Source: Calonectria ilicicola (lineage: Eukaryota > Ascomycota > Sordariomycetes > Hypocreales > Nectriaceae). From it: a stretch of 64,000 nucleotides of DNA. The stretch covers positions 2,170,001 to 2,234,000 of the forward strand of contig CP085833.1 of assembly GCA_020809705.1 (NCBI GenBank), read 5' to 3'. Below the pieces are notes generated by a model. The model saw nothing but the letters and a program-made list of their open reading frames with translations, was not told the DNA's origin and ran no database searches. Made by a program: the position numbers and the translations under genes. Shown here piece after piece: positions 10,533 to 21,686 of the stretch. Every line of letters starts with the position of its first letter. Position 1 is the stretch's first letter.

Positions 10533-12254
10533 TCATTTCTTCTTCTTCTTCCCACTTGCGCTTGGTCTTACCACAGGGGCCGCATGTCCGTTTTCACGAA
10601 TATGGTTAAATAGCTTGGTTTTGGAAGGGTAAACTTCCCCGCATACTGAGCATCGGTGCTGGTTCATTTATTAGAAAATAAAAGGGTTTGAGCCTGCGAT
10701 AGTAATTGGTTCTTACATCATTGCCTTGCTCTGTCTGCGCAGCAGCAGCAGCCTTCTTTTGTCTTTTCGCTTTGGCCTTTCCTATTTTCTTTTCTGGAGC
10801 TGGCTCATTGATCGCAAGGCCTTGTGTTGCTGCAGATAGAGTCTCGTTGACAGCGTCATTCGCGGGAAGATCGTCAAGGTTAGATCTTCCCGAGACCAAT
10901 CTTTCTTCAACAATGCTCCTGGGTGCATAATCGTCGCCTTCAGAAACCTCAGCCGACTCAGCCGACTCAGCCGAGCTTGGTTCTTCCGGAATACCTGCTG
11001 TAGCCTGTATTCTCTCTTCATTTGTGATATTCTTATGGCTGCTCTCATCATGTGACACTGGAGTAGGGGAAGGTGCAGGCTCGATCTCATCCAACTGTAG
11101 ATCAGCCCCCTCTCGTTTCATTTGACGCCGTAATTGTTGAACTGCTTTGATATGCTTCTTGCTTCTTTCATGAGCCTCGAGTTGTTTTTCGCTCTTGAAA
11201 TTCTTATTACAAACAACACACTCAAGGATTTCAACCTCGGATTCCTCGTCTATCTCGGAGAAATGATTATCGATATGGCCGTCATCGGACTTGGATTGAG
11301 CCCACTCAGGAACCTCAAATGAGGCAATTCGTTCTTGGTTAGCGGCGCGGGACCTGGCGGCTTGAGCGGCAGCAGCGTTCCTTAGAGTCGATTGACGTTC
11401 GGCATCCGTTTGTGAATTGGGGATATATCGGGGGTCGCGTTTACGAACGAAGCTTACGAGAAACTTTACGGCATCGTTGAATTCGCGGATGGCATCGTCT
11501 CTAATTTTCTTGTTCTCTTTTTCCATCAAACGGCGGACGCGGCGATCGGGGGCATCGGAAAGACGGTATTTATCTTTCCAGGAAAACGATTTCGCGGTAG
11601 AAAAACCGACCCATTCGGCATAAAACAGTTTGACCACACTCTCATAATCATCTTCAGAGGAACCGAAGGTGGGATAATCTGGGATATCAATGTTATCGTG
11701 GTCGGCAGCGGCTTCTTCTTCAAGAGCTAGATGCTCAAAGGTTTCCCTAACAATCCCAAAGAATCCCGTAGGCTCGTCATCAAAAGATACAGTGGAGTTG
11801 AACTTCCTGATTAAACTCATGATCTCCTCGGCTGAAGTCAGGCGGACATTGCGATAGGTGGTGGGTTGACCACTAGGGTCGTTGGCATCTTGGCCGCTCA
11901 GGATGGCATCGCGGTGGGAATCGTACCAGGCTCGCTCTTGAGGATCAGATAGAATCTCGTAGGCGGACTGGACCTCAGCGAAACGTTGAGTTGCTGCCTC
12001 AACGTCGTTGAGATTACGGTCTGGATGTAGCTCCAGAGCTTTGCGTCGGTAGGCTTTTTTGATCCTGAAAAGTGTTAATAGCGAAGGGAATGGTTTCCGA
12101 ACGGGCGAAAAAGACGAGATAGAGAGAAACTAGCATACTCATCATCGGTTGCTTGACGCTCGACACCTAGAAGCTCATAGTAGCAAGTCTTGGCGGTAGC
12201 CGCCGTGGGTGCGCTGGAAGCATTGCTTTCTTCGGATGACTGCTGGGCACCCAT
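10533..12254 (-). CDS. JJJ1: JJJ1/DNAJC21-like J-domain zinc-finger protein
   Basis: Cytosolic J-protein partner of Hsp70, acting with Rei1 to recycle late 60S ribosome factors. Exons are 12254-12139, 12064-10717 and 10658-10533 (1590 nt, 529 aa), with introns of 74 and 58 nt. The N-terminal J domain starts at [18 protein letters not shown] and keeps the HPD motif ([10 protein letters not shown]). The middle has the family's charged region. Two C2H2 zinc fingers follow: [23 protein letters not shown] and, encoded across the last intron, [23 protein letters not shown]. The C-terminus is a lysine run. A 9-nt repeat (10943-10975) encodes the Ala-Glu-Ser repeats in the acidic linker. The start at 12254 is the only good ATG upstream of the J domain. 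Confidence 0.92.
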
Positions 12255-14449
12255 GGCCAAGGAATGTATTAAACCGACTGGTTAGTCTCGCCAGGTGTTT
12301 AAAGCATGTAGTCTCGGGAATCTGATATGGAGAGATATCTGACGGGATTATTTTATTTGTGTATCATGGTAAATTGCGTGGGTGAGAATGAGGGAGATCA
12401 AAATTAGGAGATTGGCAGAGCTCGTTTCGATGACTCTTTCCCCGAGAAATCGGTGTGGTGGGTATTCACTTGATGACTGGATGAAAAAAAAAGCAGACGA
12501 ATAGATGGCGGATGGAGGGGCAGCGCGGGGTTCTGAAAACCTGCAGCCTTTTTTGGGTTGATTTTTGCGGCTGCATGTACAATTGTGATTCCACTTTGTA
12601 GGTAACGAACGAGTATGATCGATACGATCCTATAAGTGACACCTGCTTTTTAGCACATGGTATTTGTTGTAATTTTTTTTGTAGAGATGATGCTTGTGCG
12701 CTACAGCTACGCTACACTTATCGATAAGTTGGGCGTAGTTGTGTTGGTTTGTTGATGAATGAGGTCATTTTGGACAAAAGGAAGCTAATCTTAGAGCATG
12801 ATTGATGGCCCACTGATTGAGAAAAACCTCCCGTCGTATGACATTCTTGCGCGACTTGATGGGGTTCTGGATGTGACTAATGCTGGTTCTATTTCGTGTG
12901 CACTCAAACCCTGACTCAAACCTTTATTTCGGACATGGGCCAGTCCGAAAAAAGCTGTCTCGGTGAACATCTTGGGAGAACGGGGGCCCCATGCGTCATG
13001 AGACGGCTTTGTCTTTGAGGACGAGTTGCCGCTAGCGGACACCTTTCCGGCAGTTGAGATCAAAATTTTCATTTTCAGAGGAATAGCATGTTTTTTTGCG
13101 ACCCTGAATGAATCGTTGTTGAGCCGCCCAGCTTTTGCGATGATTTTTCTGGAACCAGCCCTTGGTTTGTTCCTCTCTTCCACCACCTGATGAATTTTCT
13201 TCTTCTTGGCGCAAATTTCTCTCAATTGAAACACATTATGACTAGCCGTAACATGTCCCTTTCGATACTGGTCCATATTGAGATGTGAATATCTGTGTAT
13301 TTTTTCCTTCTCATGTTTTAATTCAAAGTCTTTTGATGTTGATCATCGTTTGTGTTTTTGGCTTGTGCCTGCCTACCCAGGTATTGTGGTGCTGGGTGTT
13401 TGGCCAGTACAGGCCGCAAGCATTACAAAGGTTAAACCGGTAAGTCCTTGTGGGTCTAACGGGTCAGATCAGCGATTGGATTGGTGAAGGGCAGTTTGGT
13501 CTGTCTGTTCCTTCATTCGCACAACAGCAAAAAGAAAAGAAACGTCACATGTACCGGTACTAAAAGATAGATGAGTCGCACATAATAATATAGGTATTTC
13601 GACTTGCCACTTTATGCAGTACCTCGGCGATTAACCTTTGTAATGCTTGCGGCCTGTAGAGGGTCCTCCCGTCTGTCTCCACGCGGTCAAGGTTGGTCGA
13701 TACAACCAACCAACCCTCAGATGAGTTCTGGTCGGAGGCCCCTAATTCGCCCGAGACCTCCCTCTTTGTGTGACTCGACTAATAAAAATCAAAGACGAAA
13801 ACAAAAGCGAGTAGAAGGAAGAACGGCGGGTTCATTCTTTGCCTTCACTACCATGATGGGTAGTCTCGCTTTCATACTTCGGTGAACGAAGAGGTCAGGC
13901 GCCTCGAGCTATCTAATGGGGCACGCACCGCACTGCTGGCCGGCACAAGATTGCCGAACCTAGTCCTCATGGACCAACCGTCGGGTCCAACGACCAAGCA
14001 CCGTGGGACCTGTAAGCGAAACATGATGCGTCAAAAATTGCTCGAACTTGACCACATCAAGGGGACGAGGTAACCCTGGCACGGTTTTTTTCCTAGCCTA
14101 AAAAGTAGGCCTAGGTACCTCGTGCTCCAGACGCGGAGCCACCGATGGAGGAACACCACCACATGAACATAGACGCGAGATCCAATTACTTGTCAGCATT
14201 TTTTCTCTCTCGCCTTCTTTTCTTTTTCTCTCGCTCGTTCCCCTGGATTCCTGCCCCTCCAGTTGTCTTACATTGTGGAATCAGCCCTACTATTAGCCAC
14301 CGTTCGCATCTCCTCCCGCTGCACGCCACACACACAGTACGAAGCAGTCAAACTCCACTACTGCAACCTGCCATTTCCTTCTTTGGTCTTGTGTCGCGTG
14401 CCATGCTTTTGACACCCTGAAGTTTCGTTCTTAGCCTTAACCTGCCGCC
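12255..14449. other. 2.2-kb intergenic region between JJJ1 and the SPX-RING gene
   Basis: Divergent promoter space. It contains a perfect 14-bp palindrome (acttatcgataagt, 12716-12729), a 10-bp palindrome gtaccggtac at 13551-13560, and a 28-bp inverted-repeat pair (13408-13435 with 13631-13658). CT-rich leader sequence lies at 14200-14245, before the downstream gene. A 161-codon minus-strand frame (12791-13276) has a true ATG but only Lys/Ser-rich sequence with no recognisable domain, and is not called. Confidence 0.5.
13408..13658. repeat. 28-bp perfect inverted-repeat pair with 195-bp spacer
   Basis: The left arm 13408-13435 (tacaggccgcaagcattaca..) is exactly reverse-complemented at 13631-13658. 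The spacer shows no coding signal. Perfect identity over 28 bp suggests a recent transposable-element terminus or a recently inverted duplicate. No target-site duplication is obvious outside the arms. Confidence 0.85.
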
Positions 14450-16186
14450 ATGAAGTTTGCTCATGACTTTAAGGAGTCCCTGGCTTCCCAAGGTAGGCCG
14501 CTCTCATTCTGCCTCTTGTTTTCTTGTTTTCTTGCTTTTCAATTTTTTTCTTTTTTAACCAGACGCATTTTGAGTAACTTGCTTCCAGATTTCCCTCCTC
14601 ATTGGATCAACCACGCTATTCCCTATAGCCAGCTGAAGAAATGTCTCAAGAAAATTCAGCGCGAGCTGCGCGATCTCGGCCTCGATGCCGAGACACTGCG
14701 GTCTTTGCTTGATCCAAATAACACCTCCCCGATTGCCTTGCAATATAAGCTTAATGGTACTGTTCTAAGCGCCCTGCTTCTTTATTAATTTCAGAGCGTG
14801 CTGACATATCGTTGTAGCTGCGTCAGATTCGAACCTGCTGAGGCCTAAACTCACTGTAAACGTTCACATGAGAAATGGTGTCCCAATTGATGCATCGCTC
14901 TCTTCCGCTTCTAGAGACTTCATTAATAGAATTGCCAATGGCGTCTATCATGGGCACGAAAAGAATGACTCTGGACTCAGTACTGAGTATAATGGAATGT
15001 CACCTGGGCTCGAAATGACTCCTGGCCCCCACATGGAGTCCAAGCCCACCCCTAAATCAACTGGAGAGACAGAGGAACAATCAACAACCCAATTGGAATC
15101 CCCATCTGAACTCAGGTCGGTAACATCTGATGTCATCTCTCAGGATACGTATGAGACCATCGAGGTTCCCCTCGTGTTTGATGGGGAATTCTTTGATATA
15201 CTGCAGAGTGATGTTAACAACCTTGACTCCCTTCAAGCTGAGGAGGAGAAGAAGATGAAGGCAGAAATTGTGGACCTCGGTAAGGAGGTTGCTCAAGTTT
15301 CTAAGCCTTCTCGATTCTCAAAAACTGACCTGGCTCAATGGCGCAACATTTTCGAATTGTACCTTGACGCTGAGATCTTCTTTGCCACTCATGAAAATGA
15401 CCACGGTTCTCGATCAAGCCAAGTTGCCTTGAAGAAACTTAAGTGGTTTCAAGAGCAAGTTGACTCTCGAGGTCTCGCTAAGAACTTTAAGTTGGCTGAA
15501 AGTCGCGCTGCTTTTACTCGCTTCTTGAGCCTGAACATTTCTTTGCTAAAGAATCTGCAGTTCCAGGAGCTTAACAAGCTGGCAGTAACGAAAATCCTCA
15601 AGAGTAAGTGTCCATAATGTTTACCAGAGGAGACAAATCCCCATCTATGTTGAAATGCTTGGAATTGGGACTGATGCAACGGCCTAGAATTTGATAAGCG
15701 AACTTCCTTCGGGATTTCTAAGGCTTTCCCGACTGTCGTTCATTCAAATAAACTTCTTGCGGGGGAAATTTCTAAAGACGTGTGTGCCCAAATGTCTCAA
15801 GAACTGGTTTCAGTTGTTCCCCAGTTGAATGATTACCTTTGCCCTGTCTGTTTCTCGATAGCATATTTGCCTGTTCGTCTGGACTGCAAACATGTATTCT
15901 GTATTCGCTGCGTAATCAAGATCCAGCGACGAAAAGAGAGACATTGCCCTTTATGTAGGGCCGATGTGGTAATGAGGGCATCCACTGGTGAGTACACTTG
16001 TATTCATGACTGCTTTGATGCATGGCGCTGAATTGCATCATAGAAAATCTTGACTACGACCTGACCAAGTATATGAAAAAGTATTTTCCAAAGGAAGTAA
16101 AAGAAAAGCAGCGTGCAAACGAAATCGAGCGCGGCATAGAGGACTATGGCCCTGGCTATGTTCACAGAGAGTGCACTGTTATGTGA
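14450..16186 (+). CDS. SPX-RING finger protein (NLA-type E3 ubiquitin ligase)
   Basis: Probable phosphate-sensing ubiquitin ligase: SPX domains bind inositol pyrophosphates and the RING recruits E2. Exons are 14450-14492, 14589-14756, 14818-15603, 15688-15987 and 16044-16186 (1440 nt, 479 aa). The N-terminus MKFAHDFKESLASQ and INHAIPYSQLKKCLKKI is a classic SPX start. The second SPX part follows a Ser/Thr-rich insert (about residues 95-170) and includes DGEFFDILQSDVNNLDS and NKLAVTKILKKFDKRT. The RING is C3HC4 in the order CPVC, LDCKHVFCIRC, CPLC. The C-terminal tail is highly charged (KYFPKEVKEKQRANEIERG). The SPX-plus-RING architecture is firm; the plant NLA comparison and a role in phosphate-transporter turnover are inference. 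Confidence 0.88.
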
Positions 16187-16508
16187 ACTTGGAAACGGAG
16201 GAATATAATGGCACCCAGAACTAAACACATTACCTAAATGATGTGTGAGTATACGAGTATAGAGCAGCACATAATCTTCATGTAAGCAAACTGCTAAGTC
16301 GGCATTTCATATTTGACTTAGCTATCTAACATGATGAGTAGAATTTACGAAGAGCCCTAATATGTGCACGAGGATAATACTGGATATTCTTGTCTCAAGG
16401 AATTAATTAAAGCATTTTGATAGAAGGGAAAGCGACTTTTTGAAACAGCAAGCTAAGCACTATTTCACGGCGTTCTCGGAGGAGCCTGTCTAATTTGATA
16501 ACTCTGCT
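16187..16508. other. Convergent 3' region between the SPX-RING gene and cystathionine gamma-synthase
   Basis: 322 bp, AT-rich, holding 3' UTRs of two convergent genes. Nothing else was recognised. Confidence 0.6.
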
Positions 16509-18466
16509 CTAAGAGCTCGATGCCTCCTCAGCAGCCTTGAGCGCCTTCTGAAATATCTCCTGTAGCTCAATCGCCTCCTCCAGACCAACACTGACACGGA
16601 CAAGGTCTGGATCCACACCGAACTCCGCGGCCCAATCCAATTCTTGATAATGTGCTAGAAGGACATATGGTGAGCAGAGGGTGAAGTTGGTTCCCAGGCT
16701 CGGTCCTTTGGCGATGTCCATTGTATCGTAAAATGCTTGGGCTTGCTCCTTTTTGTGAAAAACGATGGATAATAAGCCTCCATATCCCCCATTGGGGAGC
16801 CGCCAGGTATCATAGTTGGGTTTAGTAGGATTGTATTTGGGATAATAGACCTGCTTTATGAGAGGATGCGTTCGAAGAACGTCGCATATAGCCTCCGCGT
16901 TCGTGTTGATACGTTCGACACGAGATTGGAAGTCACGGCTGTTTCTCTCCATGAATATGACATCCTCCGGCCAATATGTGTCCTCATAGTCCTCTCCCAT
17001 GGCGACCTTGAGAGCCTTGAAGTATTTACCCTCGGGGTTAAGAATGGCACCGCCACCCATGACATTGGAATCACCAGAGAAGATTTTGGTGAGACTACTC
17101 ACGACGATGTCGGCAACTTGCAAGACGTTGATGTTCGCAAATGTCCCTATCGTTTCATCTACCACAATGGCGAAGTCGAATTCATCCGCTAGCCTTCGGA
17201 TGCGGGCGAGATCTGGACATGTTAAGAGGGGATTTCCTGGGAATTCGCAAAAGAGGCCCAAGTATCGCTCGCCGCTTTTGAGCCTGGCTTCAAGGTCATC
17301 TAAATCATCGCTCGAAGAATGTCCATAAAAAAGGCATCCAGGACCGAACTTTTGCAGAATCTTCAGTGTATCAACATACGGAAAGCCGAAGTTGATGCTT
17401 TTTCGCGGCTCCCGCGCCTTGAGAAGAGCTCGATGAGCATTGTATATGGCATTCATACCACAGGGATAAAGGTAAACATCGCCTTCCTCAAGACCTTGAA
17501 CACCGCGAGTGTTGGATGTCATGGAAGGCAGAGGGCCGGCGCTGATATCGATGTCATGATTAAGGGCACCGGCAATTCTTCTTCGAATGGCAGATTTGGC
17601 ACGCTCGACCATGGAAAGGTTAAGATTTCTACCAAAGCGTTCCTCAAGGAATTGGGAACTCTCTAGAGACTCCTCTGGCTGTCTGGGGGGTGATGTGCGA
17701 GCGGAACCGTGCTGTATGCCATCAATGGAACCAGGGCGCTGATAGCGTTTTGGCCCTCGGAAGGGCCGTGCCGACGTCTCATGGGTGACTTGTACCTTGG
17801 AAATGGGATTTAGGAGATCATCTTTAAATAGTCCGTGGCAGAATTCAGCACGGCGGCTTGAGGTGCCATCACCTGTGTGCTGCCAGTACTGCTTGGCGAT
17901 GGGAAATATGTCATCGGGGAAAATGACGGCAGATATGGTGGGCGCCAGCTTCTTCAAAAGCGGAGATAAATCTTTGGAAGTGTCTAAGCCAAAGTCAATG
18001 GTAGATATTTGGCGTGAGGCTTCCGGAGAGATGCGCTGGCAGATGAAGTCGAGACATCGCTTGGCCACTGTGCAGGTGGGGAAGAGCATCGCCTGCTGGC
18101 CTGGCCGACCGTGGCGAGAGATGATATCCTGGGCAAAAGCACCAATGCTCCTGTGCACGAAGAACCTAGCCAATAAAATTAGCCACTCTCAAGTTCCGAG
18201 CGACGGGCTGGATTGCCAACGGAGACCTTACCTTGGGTAGCCCGTAGTCATACGACCAACAACCCATTCCTCTCCCTCTTCATAACCAACATTGGACTTC
18301 CATGTCGGCAAGGACACGCTCACAGCCTAGGGTTAAAAAACATGCTATTAGTATAAGGAAGATTCCTTTTTTTTTTTTTTTTTTTTTTAGGGTGAGATCG
18401 TCAATCATATCTACTCACGTGGGCCGTGTCAGGCGGAATGGATTCGCCAAGTTCAAAGCCAGGCAT
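16509..18466 (-). CDS. Cystathionine gamma-synthase (transsulfuration, PLP-dependent)
   Basis: Joins cysteine to an activated homoserine to give cystathionine, in the path from cysteine to methionine (Neurospora met-7, yeast STR2 family). Exons are 18466-18419, 18326-18232 and 18165-16509 (1800 nt, 599 aa), with introns of 92 and 66 nt. The start [19 protein letters not shown] with [19 protein letters not shown] is typical of the long fungal form. The PLP-binding lysine is Lys408 in [16 protein letters not shown]. Other family signs are [12 protein letters not shown], the aspartate in [15 protein letters not shown], and C-terminal [17 protein letters not shown]. The first intron carries a run of 22 A on the coding strand (T at 18367-18388). 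Expected cytosolic. The family is certain; enzyme specificity against related Cys/Met PLP enzymes rests on the long N-terminal region. Confidence 0.88.
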
Positions 18467-19547
18467 TTCGAGCACGATGGATAAGACGGCTAGCTCTCAC
18501 TTATTGGAAAAGCCCGTGGGATGATGAAAGAAGCGGGGGAATGGAGGTAACAGAAGGGAATGAGTAGCAACTCAGGTTTGGGGCTGTTAATGTGGATGTA
18601 GGAATTATTGAAGGGACGAAAGAAAAGAGTCAACAAACTGGGGCCGAGGATCGGAGTGGATGAGCTTGTATGACTAGACCAAGACCCAAGACCAATTTGG
18701 GAGGTGTGGTCTGGTTAGTTTAGCAATTTCCACTTCCTTGACAACCGCTGCTTTATTTTAGCACCCTCTCTTTTGTATTAAATCTCTCTTGTTAGTAAGA
18801 GGGGAAATGCCCTATCTCATTGGATGTGGCCGAGGTGAACCACTAAATTTGAGTGGGATCTTGTCTTCATTTTGTGTGAGGGAGTGTGTGCGTGTACCTA
18901 AATCCTGCAGCCCCACACCACTATACTACACGACAGTGGTAAACATAGCTAGCTGGTGTGCCAGTATGCGTACTGGGACAGAATGTGTGGGCATTGATTG
19001 AGCAACATAATCCCGACGTCATCATTCAAGCAATGAGCTAGCTCTATCTCTGTTCCATGCATGTCATTTTCAACTTCAGCCGGGCAACTTTTATGGATGG
19101 GTTGCATCTGCATGTTAATCTATATCTTAAGCCTGTACGAATCTGTCTGTCTGTCTGTTTGTCTTGCTTGATGATGTGTAGGTGCAAGTAGGATAAATGT
19201 TTTTTGCCTGTTTTTTTCTTGTCCAACCATGCTGCCAATGATAATATCTAAAATAACCGCAATGAAACCTATGAATGCCTGAAACCTAAGCTAGAACGCC
19301 TTGGAAACAGGAAAAGAATCCAAGCGCCCGGTTACCCGGAAGCCTTGAAAAAGAGACTTCTCTTTTCAGGCCAAGGGTTGATGCCATTGGGAGGTAATTC
19401 GAGCTGACATCGCTCGCCTCATGCCATCTATGCTCTTAAGATTTGTACTAGTAAGCACAAATCAACCCCCCTGTCGAGTTTACGACCCCGTGCTATTGAC
19501 TGGTGATGGTGGCGGGTATTATTGCCACCACGTTCATCTATTCGCAT
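18467..19547. other. Intergenic region upstream of cystathionine gamma-synthase
   Basis: 1.08 kb: promoter of cystathionine gamma-synthase (minus) and 3' region of the VOC-domain gene (minus). Short repeats such as a CTGT run (about 19143-19160) are present. No gene was recognised. Confidence 0.55.
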
Positions 19548-21686
19548 TTATCTGACCCTGCGGCTTCGTCGGCTAGCCTTGCTTCCCACGCAACTAATAC
19601 TATCGCTGGGAGCAAGACTAATAACGTCATCATCCCAGTCGGCATGGCTGCTACCAACTCCACTCATTGGTAGTGACACATCTCTTGGTGAAATATGACT
19701 GGGGGCGATGCTTTGGTGGCTCATAATGATAGGGGGTTCACCTCCGCTCGACAATCTCGTCACACTGAATTTGCTGCCATCTCTATTCCTTATGACCAAT
19801 CCTGGACCTCGCGGGACGTGCTCATAATCTTCGAAGTCATCGTAGATTTCGTCTTCCGGACCATCTGGCACCTCCGGTGCTGCCATGACTTCTGTCTCAA
19901 CAGCCGGGGGAGGTGGATGACGGATGCCGGCCGAGGACCGACGTGAGCGTGCAGAAAAATACGAGTCACGCTCAGTCTCATGATCAGGCCTTTGAGATCG
20001 CGCGCGAGAATATGTCGACCTCGCAGCAACACTATGCCGAGACCCAACGTGACTACGATGCTCTCCATCACCCATGAAGAGAGAGCCTCGAGGGGCTGGT
20101 GCCTCGCTCCGACTCCGACCAGAGACATGACTGTGCCGAGAGGAATGGCGGCTCCGGGTCTCCTCGATCTCATCCGGGATTCGGCTCATGACACTGCCTC
20201 TGGCCACGCTCCTAACCGTGCTCCTGGCCGCAGTACTCCGACCTGCAGTGCTCCTGGGCGCGTTACTCTTTGCGGCAGTGCTCCTTTCTGCAGTGCTCCT
20301 TTCTGCAGTGCTCCTCGCGACAACGCTCCTCTCCATTGTGCTCCTGCCCGCGGTGCTCTTTCCAGCTGTGCTCCTGGCCGTGCTTCGAGCCTTGCTTCTA
20401 GTAGCAGTGCTTCTAGTATCCTGGAGTGGATCTTCAGTTAAGTATTCCACGGTATGGCGGGAATGGGCGCGGTGGGGCGGTTCATCGCTGTCCTCATCTT
20501 CATCATCATATGGCATTTTCCTTGGGGTATAGTCATCCGGAAAGGAAAATTTATTTGGCGTAACCTCCTCTCGGTACATCAACTTCCGGGGATAATCGTT
20601 TTGATAGCCAGGTTGTCGAAAGGGGAGTTCCTCGACATATGGCTGGGGTGCGGGGAGAGCCTGTTGCTCATAAGGCCCAGCGGTTCGATATGCCAATGCC
20701 TTTGGGGGGTACCCAGGGTAGGCTGGTGCGTGATCATCATGGCGAGGTTTGTGGTGGACGGAAGGAGCCTTTTCAGGGAATGTGGAGCGACGCGATACGA
20801 TTGGGGGTTCCATCTCATGACGGGGTTTACGATCCCGGTCTCGAGTAACCATGTTGTAGGTGAGGGCAGCTCCAGCAGCAGCAACTCCGGCGACTCCTAG
20901 GATGGCGCCAACGACCTGAGTAGTACTTAAACCGTTGCCAGCGCTTTGGCGGGGAGAAAGGGACGGCTCCTCCAGCGGCTCCTCCTCCTCAGAGACATGG
21001 CTTGGAGCCCGCTGGGACACAGGGGTGGAAGCACCACCGGATCCGAAGCTTTTATGAGAAGAGCGAATGGTCGCCTGGGAACGAGGCTGAGGTTGAAAGG
21101 GAGCCTGAGGTTTGGAGTGGGCGGATGCCGAAGATGAGGCAGGGGACGGGAGGGGATGAGACTGAGAGCGCGTGCGGGTGTGCTTCGAACGAGAAGCCAT
21201 GTCGAAATCCCATTCCAGAACTTGACCTGCGTCGTGCTGAGCAGTAGGAGGGACGGGTATGACTTGAATCATGTTGCCGTCGAGATCTCGGACTGTAGCT
21301 CGGGTCGGGTGCACACCGCCCTCAATGCCTAAGCGATGCCTCGGGCTATACCCACTTGGAAAGCCATCAGCCTCGCATTGTAATTGCTGCCATGGGTTGG
21401 ACGCAAGAGCACATCCGTGGAAGTGAGCAACAGTGTCAGGCGAAGCGGCACCGAGGACGACGAAAGAATGCTTGAGGGGTTCGAATGGACGAGAGGCCTC
21501 TCGTATCTGCAGAATAGGCAAGGCTTCGCGGCGACCTTGAGCTGGGAAACCGTAAGTGACAGTGCCGACGGAGGACGTCTTCTCGCGACCGGTATTGAGA
21601 TAACGCAAGCCGAGAGGTTGAAGAATGCTGGAGTAGAACGAGGAAGAGGATGCCAAGTGGGACACTTCAATGTATGGTAACACCAT
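19548..21686 (-). CDS. VOC/glyoxalase-fold protein with membrane segment and Ser/Thr/Arg repeats
   Basis: Uncharacterised 712-aa protein in a single exon. Residues 1 to about 150 resemble a vicinal-oxygen-chelate (glyoxalase/dioxygenase-like) domain: an opening beta strand VLPYIEVSHLASSSSFYSSI, a middle HRLGIEGGVHPTRATVRDLDGN, then MIQVIPVP. A disordered Ser/Pro/Gln region follows, then a hydrophobic Ala/Gly/Val helix near residues 254-279 (VVGAILGVAGVAAAGAAL), which could span a membrane. Residues about 422-499 are tandem five-residue units of the kind A-x-R-S-T, and the C-terminus is acidic then Ser/Arg-rich (KASRRSRRVR). The ATG at 21686 directly precedes the first predicted strand. The catalytic function is unknown and metal ligands cannot be assigned by eye. 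It could be a degenerate, non-enzymatic VOC domain. Confidence 0.8.
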   Translation of the reverse strand: MVLPYIEVSHLASSSSFYSSILQPLGLRYLNTGREKTSSVGTVTYGFPAQGRREALPILQIREASRPFEPLKHSFVVLGAASPDTVAHFHGCALASNPWQQLQCEADGFPSGYSPRHRLGIEGGVHPTRATVRDLDGNMIQVIPVPPTAQHDAGQVLEWDFDMASRSKHTRTRSQSHPLPSPASSSASAHSKPQAPFQPQPRSQATIRSSHKSFGSGGASTPVSQRAPSHVSEEEEPLEEPSLSPRQSAGNGLSTTQVVGAILGVAGVAAAGAALTYNMVTRDRDRKPRHEMEPPIVSRRSTFPEKAPSVHHKPRHDDHAPAYPGYPPKALAYRTAGPYEQQALPAPQPYVEELPFRQPGYQNDYPRKLMYREEVTPNKFSFPDDYTPRKMPYDDEDEDSDEPPHRAHSRHTVEYLTEDPLQDTRSTATRSKARSTARSTAGKSTAGRSTMERSVVARSTAERSTAERSTAAKSNAPRSTAGRSTAARSTVRSVARGSVMSRIPDEIEETRSRHSSRHSHVSGRSRSEAPAPRGSLFMGDGEHRSHVGSRHSVAARSTYSRARSQRPDHETERDSYFSARSRRSSAGIRHPPPPAVETEVMAAPEVPDGPEDEIYDDFEDYEHVPRGPGLVIRNRDGSKFSVTRLSSGGEPPIIMSHQSIAPSHISPRDVSLPMSGVGSSHADWDDDVISLAPSDSISCVGSKASRRSRRVR
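20190..20420 (-). repeat. In-frame minisatellite encoding A-x-R-S-T units
   Basis: About fifteen imperfect 15-nt units (core gtgctcctttctgca on the plus strand) lie in tandem inside the VOC-domain gene. Each encodes one Ala-x-Arg/Lys-Ser-Thr pentapeptide. Two adjacent units near 20278-20307 are almost identical, which suggests recent slippage. The unit length keeps the reading frame, so copy number can vary without breaking the gene. Confidence 0.85.

Noticed and set aside
12791..13276. 161-codon minus-strand open frame with a real ATG
   Set aside because: Lys/Ser-rich, no recognisable domain, no splice partners; it sits in a gene-free region beside inverted repeats.
19980..20532. Two long plus-strand frames, one Leu/Val-rich and membrane-like
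   Set aside because: They are reverse readings of the A-x-R-S-T minisatellite in the VOC-domain gene.
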